From NCBI GenBank assembly GCA_020634885.1, contig JACKAW010000001.1, positions 496,001-560,000 of the forward strand: a stretch of 64,000 nt of DNA, given 5' to 3'. The notes beneath the pieces were generated by a model. That model made no database searches and had not been told where the DNA came from. It saw only the letters and a program-made list of their open reading frames with translations. A program made the position numbers and the translations under genes. Source of the stretch: Anaerolineales bacterium. GTDB lineage: Bacteria > Chloroflexota > Anaerolineae > Anaerolineales > Villigracilaceae. This document shows, in pieces, positions 52,848 to 61,160 of the stretch (its first letter is position 1; the number at the start of each line of letters is the position of its first letter).

Positions 52848-53461
52848 GCAGACTCCTTGAGAATGCCGTGCATGTAAATATCCACGTAGGCATCCAGAGA
52901 ATTTTTGGGCATCACTTTATTTAGAATGGAATTGGAAATAATGATCTCTGTAATCATGTACGATAAAACCATTCCAATGAAAGAGCGCATTAGAACAGCG
53001 GGATGGGTTACTCGTAATTCTTTTCTTGTTTTGACTATTTTTTCAAATACTGGCAGCATTTGAGGAGCAGCCTCTTTGATAAATGCCGCGCCGTGCGCCC
53101 CATTGAATTCTGCGATCTCAATCAACATAAGTTTGATGTAATACGGCTGGGAACTTAGTTCATCAATAACAATTCGGGTGGCATTCCCCAGGAATTCCTT
53201 CAGCGTCTCGCCTTCTGCCTGTTGAATAAGGGGAAGCAGTTTTTTATATGGATGTTTATCCACAATGACGGCTTCAAATATCTCGTCTTTGCTTTTGAAG
53301 TGGTTGTAAATGCCCCCCAACGCCAACCCGGCTTTATCTGCGATCTGCCGCATGGATGTGGCATGGTAACCCTGCTCAATGAACAATTCAATGGCGGCAT
53401 CTTCGATCGTCAGCCTTGTTGCTTCGCCTTTTGTTGGTGCGTCTTTTGTTTTGGCGGTCAT
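52844..53461 (-). CDS. TetR-family regulator of the exporter operon
   Basis: The N-terminal helix-turn-helix (IEQGYHATSMRQIADKAGLA) is followed by a helical ligand domain. The protein has 205 residues. It is the first gene of the exporter operon and there is a perfect palindrome over its promoter, so it most likely represses its own operon until a ligand binds. Confidence 0.93.
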   Translation of the reverse strand: MTAKTKDAPTKGEATRLTIEDAAIELFIEQGYHATSMRQIADKAGLALGGIYNHFKSKDEIFEAVIVDKHPYKKLLPLIQQAEGETLKEFLGNATRIVIDELSSQPYYIKLMLIEIAEFNGAHGAAFIKEAAPQMLPVFEKIVKTRKELRVTHPAVLMRSFIGMVLSYMITEIIISNSILNKVMPKNSLDAYVDIYMHGILKESA

Positions 53462-53486
53462 GGTATCTGTCTTCCTGAAAATTATG

Positions 53487-53500
53487 AACGAACGTTCGTT
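53487..53500. promoter_or_regulatory. TetR operator palindrome
   Basis: AACGAACGTTCGTT is a perfect 14-base palindrome. It lies 25 bases before the TetR start and just downstream of the -10 box, where a bound repressor would block initiation. Confidence 0.75.
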
Positions 53501-53504
53501 TTTT

Positions 53505-53534
53505 ATTTTAGACCAACTCCAGCACCTTTGTCAA
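53505..53534 (-). promoter_or_regulatory. promoter of the TetR-exporter operon
   Basis: On the minus strand TTGACA (53529-53534) and TAAAAT (53505-53510) are 18 bases apart. Confidence 0.7.
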
Positions 53535-53555
53535 GTAACAAAAAAGGCGATAAGG

Positions 53556-53561
53556 TAGAAT
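53556..53561 (+). promoter_or_regulatory. -10 box of the MFS gene
   Basis: TAGAAT ends 7 bases before the ATG at 53569. It is divergent from the TetR promoter and only about 20 bases from its -35. Confidence 0.45.
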
Positions 53562-53568
53562 CCTGCCC

Positions 53569-54822
53569 ATGCTCTCACCTCTTGAACAACAAATTCGCAC
53601 TCAGTTGAAACACAATATCACCGCCGGTCTTTGGGATGGCGGTCTTTTTGGCGTAGCGCTCGGCTTTGCTTCCTTCGGCACCATCCTGCCGCTCTTTGTT
53701 GCCTCCATGACAGATTCTGCCACGCTGATAGGGTTGGTCCCCGCTATTCACTCGGCGGGGTGGTTATTCCCGCAATTATTTACAGCCAGCCATGTCTCGC
53801 GTTTAAGGCAATACAAAAGAACCGTCCTTCTCGCAACCATCCATGAACGAGTACCGTTCCTGGGCTTTGCCATCATTGCATTGCTCATCCCAACCATCGG
53901 GGTAAAAACAGGTCTCATCCTCACCATGTTGCTGCTCATTTGGCAGGGTCTGGGCGGCGGCTTTACCGCCAATGCGTGGACATCCATGATCTCAAAAATC
54001 ATTCCGCCCGATATGCGCGGCACCTTTTTTGGAATGCAAGCCGGACTGGCGAATCTCTTCATCAGCCTCTCTGCCATTGGAGCAGGATATTTATTGGATA
54101 CCCTCGCCTCTCCCTGGGACTTTGCGGTCTGCTTCTTCCTTGCGAGCATTTTCTTCACCTTGAGTTGGTTCGCACTAGCTGCCACCCGCGAGCCGGAAGA
54201 TATACATAAGATCATCCCTGAAGAAAAAACCCATTTTTGGGATGATGCCAAGAAAATACTAAAACGAGACAAAAATTTCAACTGGTTTCTTTCCGCCCGC
54301 TTTCTCTCCCAATTCGCAACCATGGGTTTTTCGTTCTATATCATTTACGCCCTGCGCGAATTTCACATGACACCCATCATCGCCGGTTACCTGACCGCCA
54401 CATTGACCATCTCGCAAACTGTGGCAAATATCGGCATGGGTTGGCTGGGAGACCGCATTGGACACAAAGCCATGCTTGTTTCAGGAGCCGTCGCAGCTTT
54501 TCTTAGTGCGATCCTTGCATGGAACGCCGCGTCCATTACATGGTTCTACCCCATCTTCATCCTCACAGGGCTGGCAAACGTCTCCATTTGGACCATTGGC
54601 ATGACCATGACGGTAGATTTTGGCAGCGAAGCAGAACGCCCGATCTACATCGGTCTCTCGCAAACGCTCACTGCCCCAGCCACCATCATCGCCCCCATCT
54701 TCGGCGGGTGGATCGTAGACAGCACGGGGTTTATTCCAACCTTCATCATTTCAACAATGCTTTCCCTTGCGATGATCAGCATACTGGCATTTTTAGTTAA
54801 AGACCCAAGAAAAACTTCGTAA
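53569..54822 (+). CDS. MFS transporter
   Basis: About twelve hydrophobic segments in 417 residues; inter-helix motifs are degenerate (GWLGDRIGHKAM between helices 8 and 9 is recognisable). Substrate unknown. It is divergent from the TetR operon, and its promoter is close enough to the operator that co-regulation is possible. Confidence 0.85.
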   Translation: MLSPLEQQIRTQLKHNITAGLWDGGLFGVALGFASFGTILPLFVASMTDSATLIGLVPAIHSAGWLFPQLFTASHVSRLRQYKRTVLLATIHERVPFLGFAIIALLIPTIGVKTGLILTMLLLIWQGLGGGFTANAWTSMISKIIPPDMRGTFFGMQAGLANLFISLSAIGAGYLLDTLASPWDFAVCFFLASIFFTLSWFALAATREPEDIHKIIPEEKTHFWDDAKKILKRDKNFNWFLSARFLSQFATMGFSFYIIYALREFHMTPIIAGYLTATLTISQTVANIGMGWLGDRIGHKAMLVSGAVAAFLSAILAWNAASITWFYPIFILTGLANVSIWTIGMTMTVDFGSEAERPIYIGLSQTLTAPATIIAPIFGGWIVDSTGFIPTFIISTMLSLAMISILAFLVKDPRKTS

Positions 54823-54843
54823 TAAACTTCTTGTATAAGTGAT

Positions 54844-54889
54844 TTGGATTCCTGATGTTCTACTTCAGGTAATGCAGCCGAGAAAAGTG
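54844..54889. repeat. diverged copy of an intergenic element (copy B)
   Basis: On the minus strand CACTTTTCTCGGCTGCATT and CCTGAAGTAGAACATCAGG align with 46340-46384. It occupies part of the 264-base gap before the glycosyltransferase. The adjoining bases up to 54910 can fold into a nested stem (AGCC/GGCT around TGCCC/GGGTA). Confidence 0.4.
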
Positions 54890-54945
54890 CCCGTTAAGGG
54901 TACGGAGGCTTGAGCAGGAATTTGTTTTCTAAAGGTTTACGACCG

Positions 54946-54965
54946 ACTACTCATTTTTGAGTAGT
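54946..54965. repeat. 8-base hairpin in the glycosyltransferase leader region
   Basis: ACTACTCA and TGAGTAGT pair around TTTT. There is no T run, so it is not a usual terminator. CGACCGACTACT, which includes its left arm, recurs at 40163-40174. Confidence 0.5.
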
Positions 54966-55027
54966 TACCCGTCAATTTGTACAGCAATTGTAATGAGTTG
55001 ACGCCATCCCTTCTTTTCAGGCAAGGC

Positions 55028-55033
55028 TATAAT
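55028..55033 (+). promoter_or_regulatory. -10 box of the glycosyltransferase gene
   Basis: TATAAT, 53 bases upstream of the start. A TTGACG at 54998 is too far to be its -35. Confidence 0.45.
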
Positions 55034-55086
55034 AGATTAAGCTATCTTTTGTCATTTGCTTGCCAGTTCAAGACAGGAGGCAACCC

Positions 55087-57066
55087 TTGAAACAACATCA
55101 ATCAAGCGGTCAAAATTTATATCAAAAATACCTGTGGGGATTTCGTATTCTGGCTTTCGTGACCGTTGCGTGGGGAACGTACTATCTCATCTGGCGCTAC
55201 ACCAATACACTGAATTTTGATTACCTCTGGCTGGCTTTGCTCCTCGTCCTCGCAGAGACGTATTCCTACGCCGATACACTTTTTTTCACACTCATGATGT
55301 GGAAGCCCACTCGACGAGAGGCGCCCCCACCCGCAGACGACGATGCAAGTGTGGATGTTTACATCGCCACATACAACGAACCGGTTGAGCTACTGCGCCT
55401 TACTGCCGAAGCTTCCATGAAGATCGATTGGCAAAACAAGCGGGTCTATATTCTGGACGATGGCTCTCGTAAAGAAATGAAAGCACTGGCAGATGAGATC
55501 GGCTGCGGCTACATCACCCGCAGCGAAGATTGGAGCGGGAAACCACGCCATGCCAAAGCCGGGAATATCAACAATGCCATTCAAATCACATCCGGCGAGT
55601 TCATCCTGATCTTAGATGCAGACCAGATCCCGGCTCCTGCCATCATTCGCAATACGCTTCGTTATTTTGAAGATCCAAAAGTGGCATTTGTTCAAACTCC
55701 GCAATATTATTACAACCTCCCTCCCGGCGATCCCTTTGCTTCAGATGCACCCTTGTTCTATGGTCCCATTCTTCAGGGCAAGGATGGCTGGAACGCCGCC
55801 ACGTTTTGCGGATCGAATGCCATTTTAAGGCGTGAAGCCTTAATGCAGTTGGGATTGAGCGGTTATGTAAAAGAAGCAGAAGAACAAATGGCGCAAAGTA
55901 TGCTGCGCATTCAAACCGAGTTGAGTTTTGGCGCCGCCAACCCTCAATTGGAAAAAGCCGCCCTGAAACGCTTCAAAGCTCGGTTACGCAAAGCACACAA
56001 ATCACTAAAGGAAGGTGAATCGCTTTTTGAAGTGAGCGACGTGGTCCGCAAATCAGTACAAGAGGCGCAGGAATCGGTTGCAAACAACGACTTTGAGGAA
56101 ATCGCCCGCGACCTTGAAATTCTCTCAAATATGGGAGATGCCTCGGCAGAAGAAACCCAGCGATTCATCACTTTCCGAAAATCGGAACTTGCCGCCCAAA
56201 CCGCACCCAACGCCGGAGAAGCTTTGGGAATTTCCAATACGGCGCTCAAAGGCATGGACCTGACCCGCGCAGACGAAGCCATCCCCATTCTTCCACTTTC
56301 CACTGTGAGCATCACAGAAGATACCGCCACCGCCATGCGGCTCCACGCCATGGGTTGGATGAGCGTTTTCCATGGCGAAATACTTGCCTATGGGCTTGCC
56401 CCCGAAGACCTTGGAACCGCTCTTGCCCAGCGGCTGCGCTGGGCACAGGGAACCCTGCAGATATTGGTACGCGAAAATCCATTGTTCTACAAGGGTTTGA
56501 CCATTGCACAGCGTTTTCTTTACTTCAATATGGCGTACTCCTACTTTAGCGGGTTTATTAACCTGATCTTCCTGCTCGTACCTATTTTTTACCTGCTCTT
56601 CGGTTTTTCAGCCGTTTCAAGCTGGAGCATTGGTTTTGTTGCGCGTTTGCTTCCGGTGGTTGTATTGACCAACTTTCTCCATGCATATGTAACGCATGGG
56701 TTAAATGTGCGTCGCAGTGAAGAGTACAGTCTTGCGCTCTTTCCGCTATGGATACAAGCCGTAATCAGTGTGTTCTCAGGGATGCAGTTGAAATTTTCGG
56801 TGACCCCCAAACAACGCCAAAGCGGTAATTACCTAAGGTTGGTGTGGCCCCAAATGACAATTGTCGCCATCACAATATTTGCATCTATTTATGGGTTGGT
56901 ATCACTTTGGCAGGGCTGGAACACGAATGTGTACGGAGTATTGATCAACGTTTTCTGGGGCATCTATAATACTTTGCCGCTTTCCCGCATTATCCGTGCC
57001 GCTGTGTATGTGCCGCCCGCCGATTGGCAGCCCCGTCCGCCTGATTTTATCTTCCCGCAATCTTAA
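55087..57066 (+). CDS. BcsA-like family 2 glycosyltransferase with inserted coiled coil
   Basis: I chose the TTG at 55087 because AGGAGG lies six bases before it. Two N-terminal membrane helices are followed by the GT-A domain: DVYIATYNEP, LDDG (Asp124), DAD (177-179), FCGSN (240-244), TED (Glu411-Asp412) and QRLRW (448-452), then about five C-terminal helices. This is the full motif set of cellulose synthase-type processive enzymes. No PilZ domain is present. Between the FCGSN/RREAL helix and TED lies a highly charged helical insertion of about 150 residues where BcsA has roughly 25. It probably makes and exports a beta-glycan. Confidence 0.9.
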   Translation: MKQHQSSGQNLYQKYLWGFRILAFVTVAWGTYYLIWRYTNTLNFDYLWLALLLVLAETYSYADTLFFTLMMWKPTRREAPPPADDDASVDVYIATYNEPVELLRLTAEASMKIDWQNKRVYILDDGSRKEMKALADEIGCGYITRSEDWSGKPRHAKAGNINNAIQITSGEFILILDADQIPAPAIIRNTLRYFEDPKVAFVQTPQYYYNLPPGDPFASDAPLFYGPILQGKDGWNAATFCGSNAILRREALMQLGLSGYVKEAEEQMAQSMLRIQTELSFGAANPQLEKAALKRFKARLRKAHKSLKEGESLFEVSDVVRKSVQEAQESVANNDFEEIARDLEILSNMGDASAEETQRFITFRKSELAAQTAPNAGEALGISNTALKGMDLTRADEAIPILPLSTVSITEDTATAMRLHAMGWMSVFHGEILAYGLAPEDLGTALAQRLRWAQGTLQILVRENPLFYKGLTIAQRFLYFNMAYSYFSGFINLIFLLVPIFYLLFGFSAVSSWSIGFVARLLPVVVLTNFLHAYVTHGLNVRRSEEYSLALFPLWIQAVISVFSGMQLKFSVTPKQRQSGNYLRLVWPQMTIVAITIFASIYGLVSLWQGWNTNVYGVLINVFWGIYNTLPLSRIIRAAVYVPPADWQPRPPDFIFPQS

Positions 57067-57077
57067 GGAGCCCTCAC

Positions 57078-57416
57078 ATGGACTTTCAAATTTCCGAAAT
57101 AAAAATCAACGAAAACACTACTCAGCTTGACCTAACCGGCAGATTGACCGCCGCCACATCGCCGCAAGTACGCGATAAATTCAAACAGCTCATTGACCAG
57201 GGTCACAACAACATCCTGCTTAATATGGGCAACGTTTCATTCATCGATAGTTCAGGGCTGGCGGCGCTTGTTTCTGGCTTAAAGTTTGCGCGGGAACAAG
57301 AAGGGTGGCTGCGTCTGGTCCATGTTACCGATACGATCATGCAGACACTTACCCTCACCAGGTTAAACCGTGTACTCGGTGTGTATGCCAGCGTGGAAGA
57401 AGCGCTGCAAGGGTAG
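57078..57416 (+). CDS. STAS-domain anti-sigma-factor antagonist-like protein
   Basis: The protein has 112 residues with the typical phosphoserine loop FIDSSGLAAL. STAS proteins switch partners through phosphorylation by an anti-sigma kinase. No such kinase is adjacent. It lies 11 bases after the glycosyltransferase and is probably co-transcribed, so it may regulate glycan synthesis. Confidence 0.9.
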   Translation: MDFQISEIKINENTTQLDLTGRLTAATSPQVRDKFKQLIDQGHNNILLNMGNVSFIDSSGLAALVSGLKFAREQEGWLRLVHVTDTIMQTLTLTRLNRVLGVYASVEEALQG

Positions 57417-57478
57417 CCAATAAGTCCGTTACAGTGTAGTACAACCTCACAGAAAACAGTATCAAGCCGAAACATAAA

Positions 57479-57516
57479 ATGGAGGCGCATTGTCCTATTT
57501 CCAATATGACCTCCAT
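57479..57516 (+). terminator. possible hairpin after the STAS gene
   Basis: ATGGAGG and CCTCCAT, with an inner ATTG/CAAT pair, form a stem with an internal loop; no T run follows. Confidence 0.35.
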
Positions 57517-57582
57517 CATTGGCAGTTAAATCATCGAATGTTATACTTTTATTTGTGAAATTTATCACCAAAAGGATTTAAT

Positions 57583-59133
57583 ATGTCTGAAGACCCTAGA
57601 ATTTTGGAATTACGAAAAGTCCGCGCGAGAGCAAGGGAAGGTGGCGGCGAAGAGCGCAACGCAAAACAACATGCCAAAGGCAAGATGACGGCGCGTGAAC
57701 GGGTTGAAGCGTTACTCGACCCGGGTTCCTTTAACGAGATCGAACCCTTCATCACCCATCAGGGAGATGAGTTGGGGTTGCTGAAAGAAAAATTTTACGG
57801 GGATGGGGTGATCACTGGCTATGGAAAGATCAACGGGCGGACGGTCTATTTATATTCACAAGATTTCACGATTTATGGCGGTACGCTGAGCGAGATGCAG
57901 TCACACAAAATTTGCCGTGTGATGGATTTAGCCGTCCGCAATGGTGTGCCGTTCATTTCACTGATTGATTCAGGCGGCGCACGTATTCAAGAAGGCGTGC
58001 GCTCGATGGGCGGCTACGCTGAAATCTTTCGGCGCAACGCGCAATACTCCGGCGTGGTTCCGCAAGTGAGTGTGATGCTTGGTCCGTGTGCGGGCGGGGC
58101 TGCCTACTCACCGGCTCTCACTGACCTTGTCATCATGGTTGAGAAACAATCCTTCATGTTTTTGACAGGACCGGATGTGATCAAAGCAGTGACAGGCGAG
58201 ATCATTGATGCCGAATCTTTGGGCGGCGCGATGGTACACAACTCGGTGAGCGGGGTGGCGCATTTGAGTGTGAGCAGCGAAAAAGCCGCGCTTGACATGG
58301 CGCGGAAATTCCTCTCTTACCTGCCATCCAACAATGTAGAAAACCCTCCCTTTGTACAGCCCAGCGACTCGCACACACGCATGGACGAAACACTAAACAG
58401 CATTATTCCACTGGAGGCAAATGAGCCCTATGTAATGCACCACGTGATCGAAAAAATCGTGGATACTGATTCATTTCTTGAAATTCAACCTGATTGGGCT
58501 CGTAATGCAATTTGCGGGCTGGCACGCATCGGCGGACATAGTGTGGGCATCGTCTCGCAGGAGCCATCCATCATGGCGGGCGTGATCGACATAGACGCAG
58601 CCGATAAGATGACGCGTTTCGTGCGCATGTGCGACTGCTTCAACATTCCGCTTGTCACGTTTGTTGATTCGCCCGGCTTCCTGCCTGGCATTGCACAGGA
58701 ACACGGCGGCATCATCCGCCACGGCGCCAAATTACTTTACGCCTATTCCGAAGCCACTGTGCCAAAAATCTGCATCATCACCCGCAAAGCCTATGGCGGC
58801 GCATACGTGGTCATGTCTAGCAAGTACCTTGGCACCGATGTGACCTACGCCTGGCCCTCGGCAGAGATCGCCGTCCTCGGCGCGGAAGGCGCGGCAAATA
58901 TTTTGTACAAAAAGAAGATCGAAAACGCCGCCGATCCCGCAGCCGAACGCAAGCGCCTCGCCGATGAATACCGTGACAAATTCAACAACCCCTACTATGC
59001 CGCCTCTACAGGGTACGTAGATGACATCATCGAGCCGCGCGAAAGCAGACCGAAGATCATCGCGTCGCTTTCGGCGCTGCGTGATAAATACGCCCCCGCC
59101 CCGCCAAGGAAACACGGCAATATTCCCGTTTAG
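57583..59133 (+). CDS. mmdA: carboxyltransferase subunit of a Na+-translocating acyl-CoA decarboxylase
   Basis: The protein has 516 residues: crotonase-like N- and C-halves with DSGGARIQEGV, GPCAGGAAYSPAL, DSPGFLPGIAQEHGGIIRHGA and RKAYGGAYVVMSSK. This is the acyl-CoA carboxyltransferase family (PccB/MmdA). The following genes for gamma, biotin carrier and beta subunits make methylmalonyl-CoA decarboxylase the best call, although the same protein could serve a carboxylase. AAAAGGAT precedes the ATG. Confidence 0.92.
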   Translation: MSEDPRILELRKVRARAREGGGEERNAKQHAKGKMTARERVEALLDPGSFNEIEPFITHQGDELGLLKEKFYGDGVITGYGKINGRTVYLYSQDFTIYGGTLSEMQSHKICRVMDLAVRNGVPFISLIDSGGARIQEGVRSMGGYAEIFRRNAQYSGVVPQVSVMLGPCAGGAAYSPALTDLVIMVEKQSFMFLTGPDVIKAVTGEIIDAESLGGAMVHNSVSGVAHLSVSSEKAALDMARKFLSYLPSNNVENPPFVQPSDSHTRMDETLNSIIPLEANEPYVMHHVIEKIVDTDSFLEIQPDWARNAICGLARIGGHSVGIVSQEPSIMAGVIDIDAADKMTRFVRMCDCFNIPLVTFVDSPGFLPGIAQEHGGIIRHGAKLLYAYSEATVPKICIITRKAYGGAYVVMSSKYLGTDVTYAWPSAEIAVLGAEGAANILYKKKIENAADPAAERKRLADEYRDKFNNPYYAASTGYVDDIIEPRESRPKIIASLSALRDKYAPAPPRKHGNIPV

Positions 59134-59147
59134 GTATCGGCGCACCT

Positions 59148-59489
59148 ATGAATGATTTAACCCTCTCTCTTCAAATTACCGCCCTCGGCATGGGGCTTGT
59201 TTTTGGCGCAATCCTTCTTCTTTGGTTGACGATGGTGATATTGACGACGCTCACCTCGGATAAAGATCTGACTGAAAAAAGCGGATCAGACTCAGCCGAG
59301 TTTGAATCAACACCCCAGGCAGACTCAAGATGGAAAGCGGCACTACTCGCTGTTGCACTTGCCTTGGAATCGCAGAAAAATACGCCAGCTCATTTACAGG
59401 AAGAGCCGCCCACGGCAATTGTCTCTGCCTGGCAATTGGGTATGCGGACAAGGCAAATGTCTGATAAAGGGAATTTTAGAAGGCGTTAG
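59148..59489 (+). CDS. OadG-type gamma subunit
   Basis: The protein has 113 residues with one membrane helix (ITALGMGLVFGAILLLWLTM), the hallmark of OadG/MmdD subunits, then an acidic linker. It anchors and assembles the decarboxylase. It lies 14 bases after mmdA. Confidence 0.85.
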   Translation: MNDLTLSLQITALGMGLVFGAILLLWLTMVILTTLTSDKDLTEKSGSDSAEFESTPQADSRWKAALLAVALALESQKNTPAHLQEEPPTAIVSAWQLGMRTRQMSDKGNFRRR

Positions 59490-59525
59490 TCCTTCGTCCA
59501 TTTCGACAAGCTCAATGTAACGCCT
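59481..59525. repeat. palindromic repeat overlapping the oadG stop
   Basis: AGGCGTTA and TAACGCCT form 8-base arms; the TTCGACAAGCTCAATG between them matches a motif familiar from dispersed repeats. The TAG stop of the gamma-subunit gene is within the left arm. Confidence 0.55.
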
Positions 59526-59526
59526 G

Positions 59527-59550
59527 CTCTCTCCCAAAACAGGAGAGGGG
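59527..59550. repeat. second short palindrome before the biotin carrier gene
   Basis: CTCTCTCC and GGAGAGGG flank CAAAACA. It is close to the start of the biotin carrier gene and includes its likely ribosome-binding GGAGAGGGG. Confidence 0.5.
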
Positions 59551-59561
59551 AAAGACGGATC

Positions 59562-59993
59562 ATGAAATATAAACTTAACATCAACAATCAAACCTACCAA
59601 GTTGAAATCGAAGATATTAACGCTCGTCCTGTTGTCGTATATGTGGACGGGCAGCGGTTTGAAGTAACTCCTGAAGATGAGACTCCGCCCCAAATCATGG
59701 AAGAGGCGGGAACTTCATCCACAAAAAAGCCTGCGCAAGCCACATCGAACCACCCCGTGGTGAAGTCAGCCACCGACTCGAATACTCTCATTGCCCCTCT
59801 GCCTGGTACAGTGGTGGAAATTTTCGCAAAAGAGGGAGACACCGTAGCAGCAGGACAGGTATTGCTGGTCATCGAAGCCATGAAGATGAAGAACAGCATC
59901 CGCTCGGTACGCAGCGGGAAGATCGCCAAAATGCTTGTGACCCAGGGACAAAGTGTGATGCATAAACAAGCACTGGCGGAGTTTGCAGCATGA
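59562..59993 (+). CDS. biotin carrier subunit
   Basis: The protein has 143 residues. An N-terminal beta region and Pro/Ala/Thr linker are followed by a biotinyl domain at about 70-143, with the biotinylated Lys108 in EAMKM. It carries CO2 from the MmdA subunit to the membrane beta subunit. It overlaps the beta-subunit gene by 4 bases. Confidence 0.93.
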   Translation: MKYKLNINNQTYQVEIEDINARPVVVYVDGQRFEVTPEDETPPQIMEEAGTSSTKKPAQATSNHPVVKSATDSNTLIAPLPGTVVEIFAKEGDTVAAGQVLLVIEAMKMKNSIRSVRSGKIAKMLVTQGQSVMHKQALAEFAA

Positions 59994-61123
59994 ACCTCGG
60001 TGAGCTTGTTCCGGAACTATTGAAAGGTTTATCGAATTTCACCATTGCCAACGGGGTGATGATCCTTGCCGCACTGGTCTTGATCTATCTCGCCATCTTC
60101 AAAGAAATCGAGCCGGTCTTGTTGCTGCCCATTGGCTTTGGCTGTCTGCTCGCAAATATTCCGCTGGCAGGGATGACCGCCGCCGAAGGCATGATGAAAG
60201 TAATTTACGATGCAGGCATCAGAACTGAGTTGTTCCCCTTGCTGATCTTCATCGGTGTGGGCGCGATGATCGACTTCTCGCCACTGCTGGCACAACCGCG
60301 CATGGTTCTGCTCGGCGCGGCGGGACAATTCGGCATTTTTGGCACGTTGATTCTCGCGGCAGCGCTGGGTTTTCCGCTCAACCAAGCCGCGTCCATCGGC
60401 GTGATCGGCGCCATTGACGGACCGACCTCCATTTTTGTGGCATCGAAACTCGCACCTGAATTACTTGCACCCATTGCTGTGGCGGCATACTCGTACATGA
60501 GCCTGATTCCCATCATCCAGCCGCCATTGATGAAATTGTTGACCACGAAAAAAGAACGCATGATCCGCATGGAATATACGCCGAAGCCGATCTCTAAAAA
60601 GACGTTGATCCTTTTTCCCATTGTCTTAACATTGGTGGTTGGCTTGCTCGTGCCTGAAGCCACACCGCTCATTTCCATGCTGATGTTGGGCAATCTACTC
60701 AAAATGTCTGGTGTGGTAGACCGTTTGAGCAATGCCGCGCAAAATGAGATCATCAATATTGCGACACTGTTCCTCGGTCTTGCCATTGGCGCAACAATGA
60801 CCGCTGCTGATTTTCTAAATTTTGATACAGGCAAGATCATGTTGCTGGGTCTATTTGCCTTTGTACTCGATACAGTTGCAGGGCTGTTGTTCGGCAAGTT
60901 GATGTCTGTGGTAACCGGCGGGAAGATCAATCCACTCATCGGCGCGGCGGGAATTTCCGCATTCCCGATGGCAGGGCGGCTGGCAGCCAAAACCGCCAAC
61001 GACGAAGACCCCGATAACTTCATCCTTATGCACGCCATGGGTGCAAATACTGCCGGGCAGTTGGGAAGTGTGATTGCAGGCGGAATATTGCTTTCAGTGG
61101 TCAGTAAAATATTGGGAATGTAA
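59990..61123 (+). CDS. OadB/MmdB sodium-pumping decarboxylase beta subunit
   Basis: The protein has 377 residues with about nine to eleven membrane helices. GAIDGPTSIFVASKLAP carries the essential Asp of the family, and GAAGISAFPMAGRLA near the C-terminus is the second conserved pore segment. It decarboxylates carboxybiotin and moves Na+ outward. Directly coupled to the biotin carrier gene (ATGA). Confidence 0.94.
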   Translation: MNLGELVPELLKGLSNFTIANGVMILAALVLIYLAIFKEIEPVLLLPIGFGCLLANIPLAGMTAAEGMMKVIYDAGIRTELFPLLIFIGVGAMIDFSPLLAQPRMVLLGAAGQFGIFGTLILAAALGFPLNQAASIGVIGAIDGPTSIFVASKLAPELLAPIAVAAYSYMSLIPIIQPPLMKLLTTKKERMIRMEYTPKPISKKTLILFPIVLTLVVGLLVPEATPLISMLMLGNLLKMSGVVDRLSNAAQNEIINIATLFLGLAIGATMTAADFLNFDTGKIMLLGLFAFVLDTVAGLLFGKLMSVVTGGKINPLIGAAGISAFPMAGRLAAKTANDEDPDNFILMHAMGANTAGQLGSVIAGGILLSVVSKILGM

Positions 61124-61158
61124 AAAAAGAGGCTTGCCATGTGCGCAAGCCTCTTTTT
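61124..61158. terminator. bidirectional terminator
   Basis: AAAAAGAGGCTTGC and GCAAGCCTCTTTTT form a 14-base stem with a 7-base loop between the convergent oadB-like and DUF4231 genes. Confidence 0.92.
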
Positions 61159-61160
61159 CT

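Noticed and set aside
54823..55086. c-di-GMP or c-di-AMP riboswitch before the glycosyltransferase
   Set aside because: A nested stem can be drawn, but the conserved cores of GEMM and ydaO-type riboswitches are not present.
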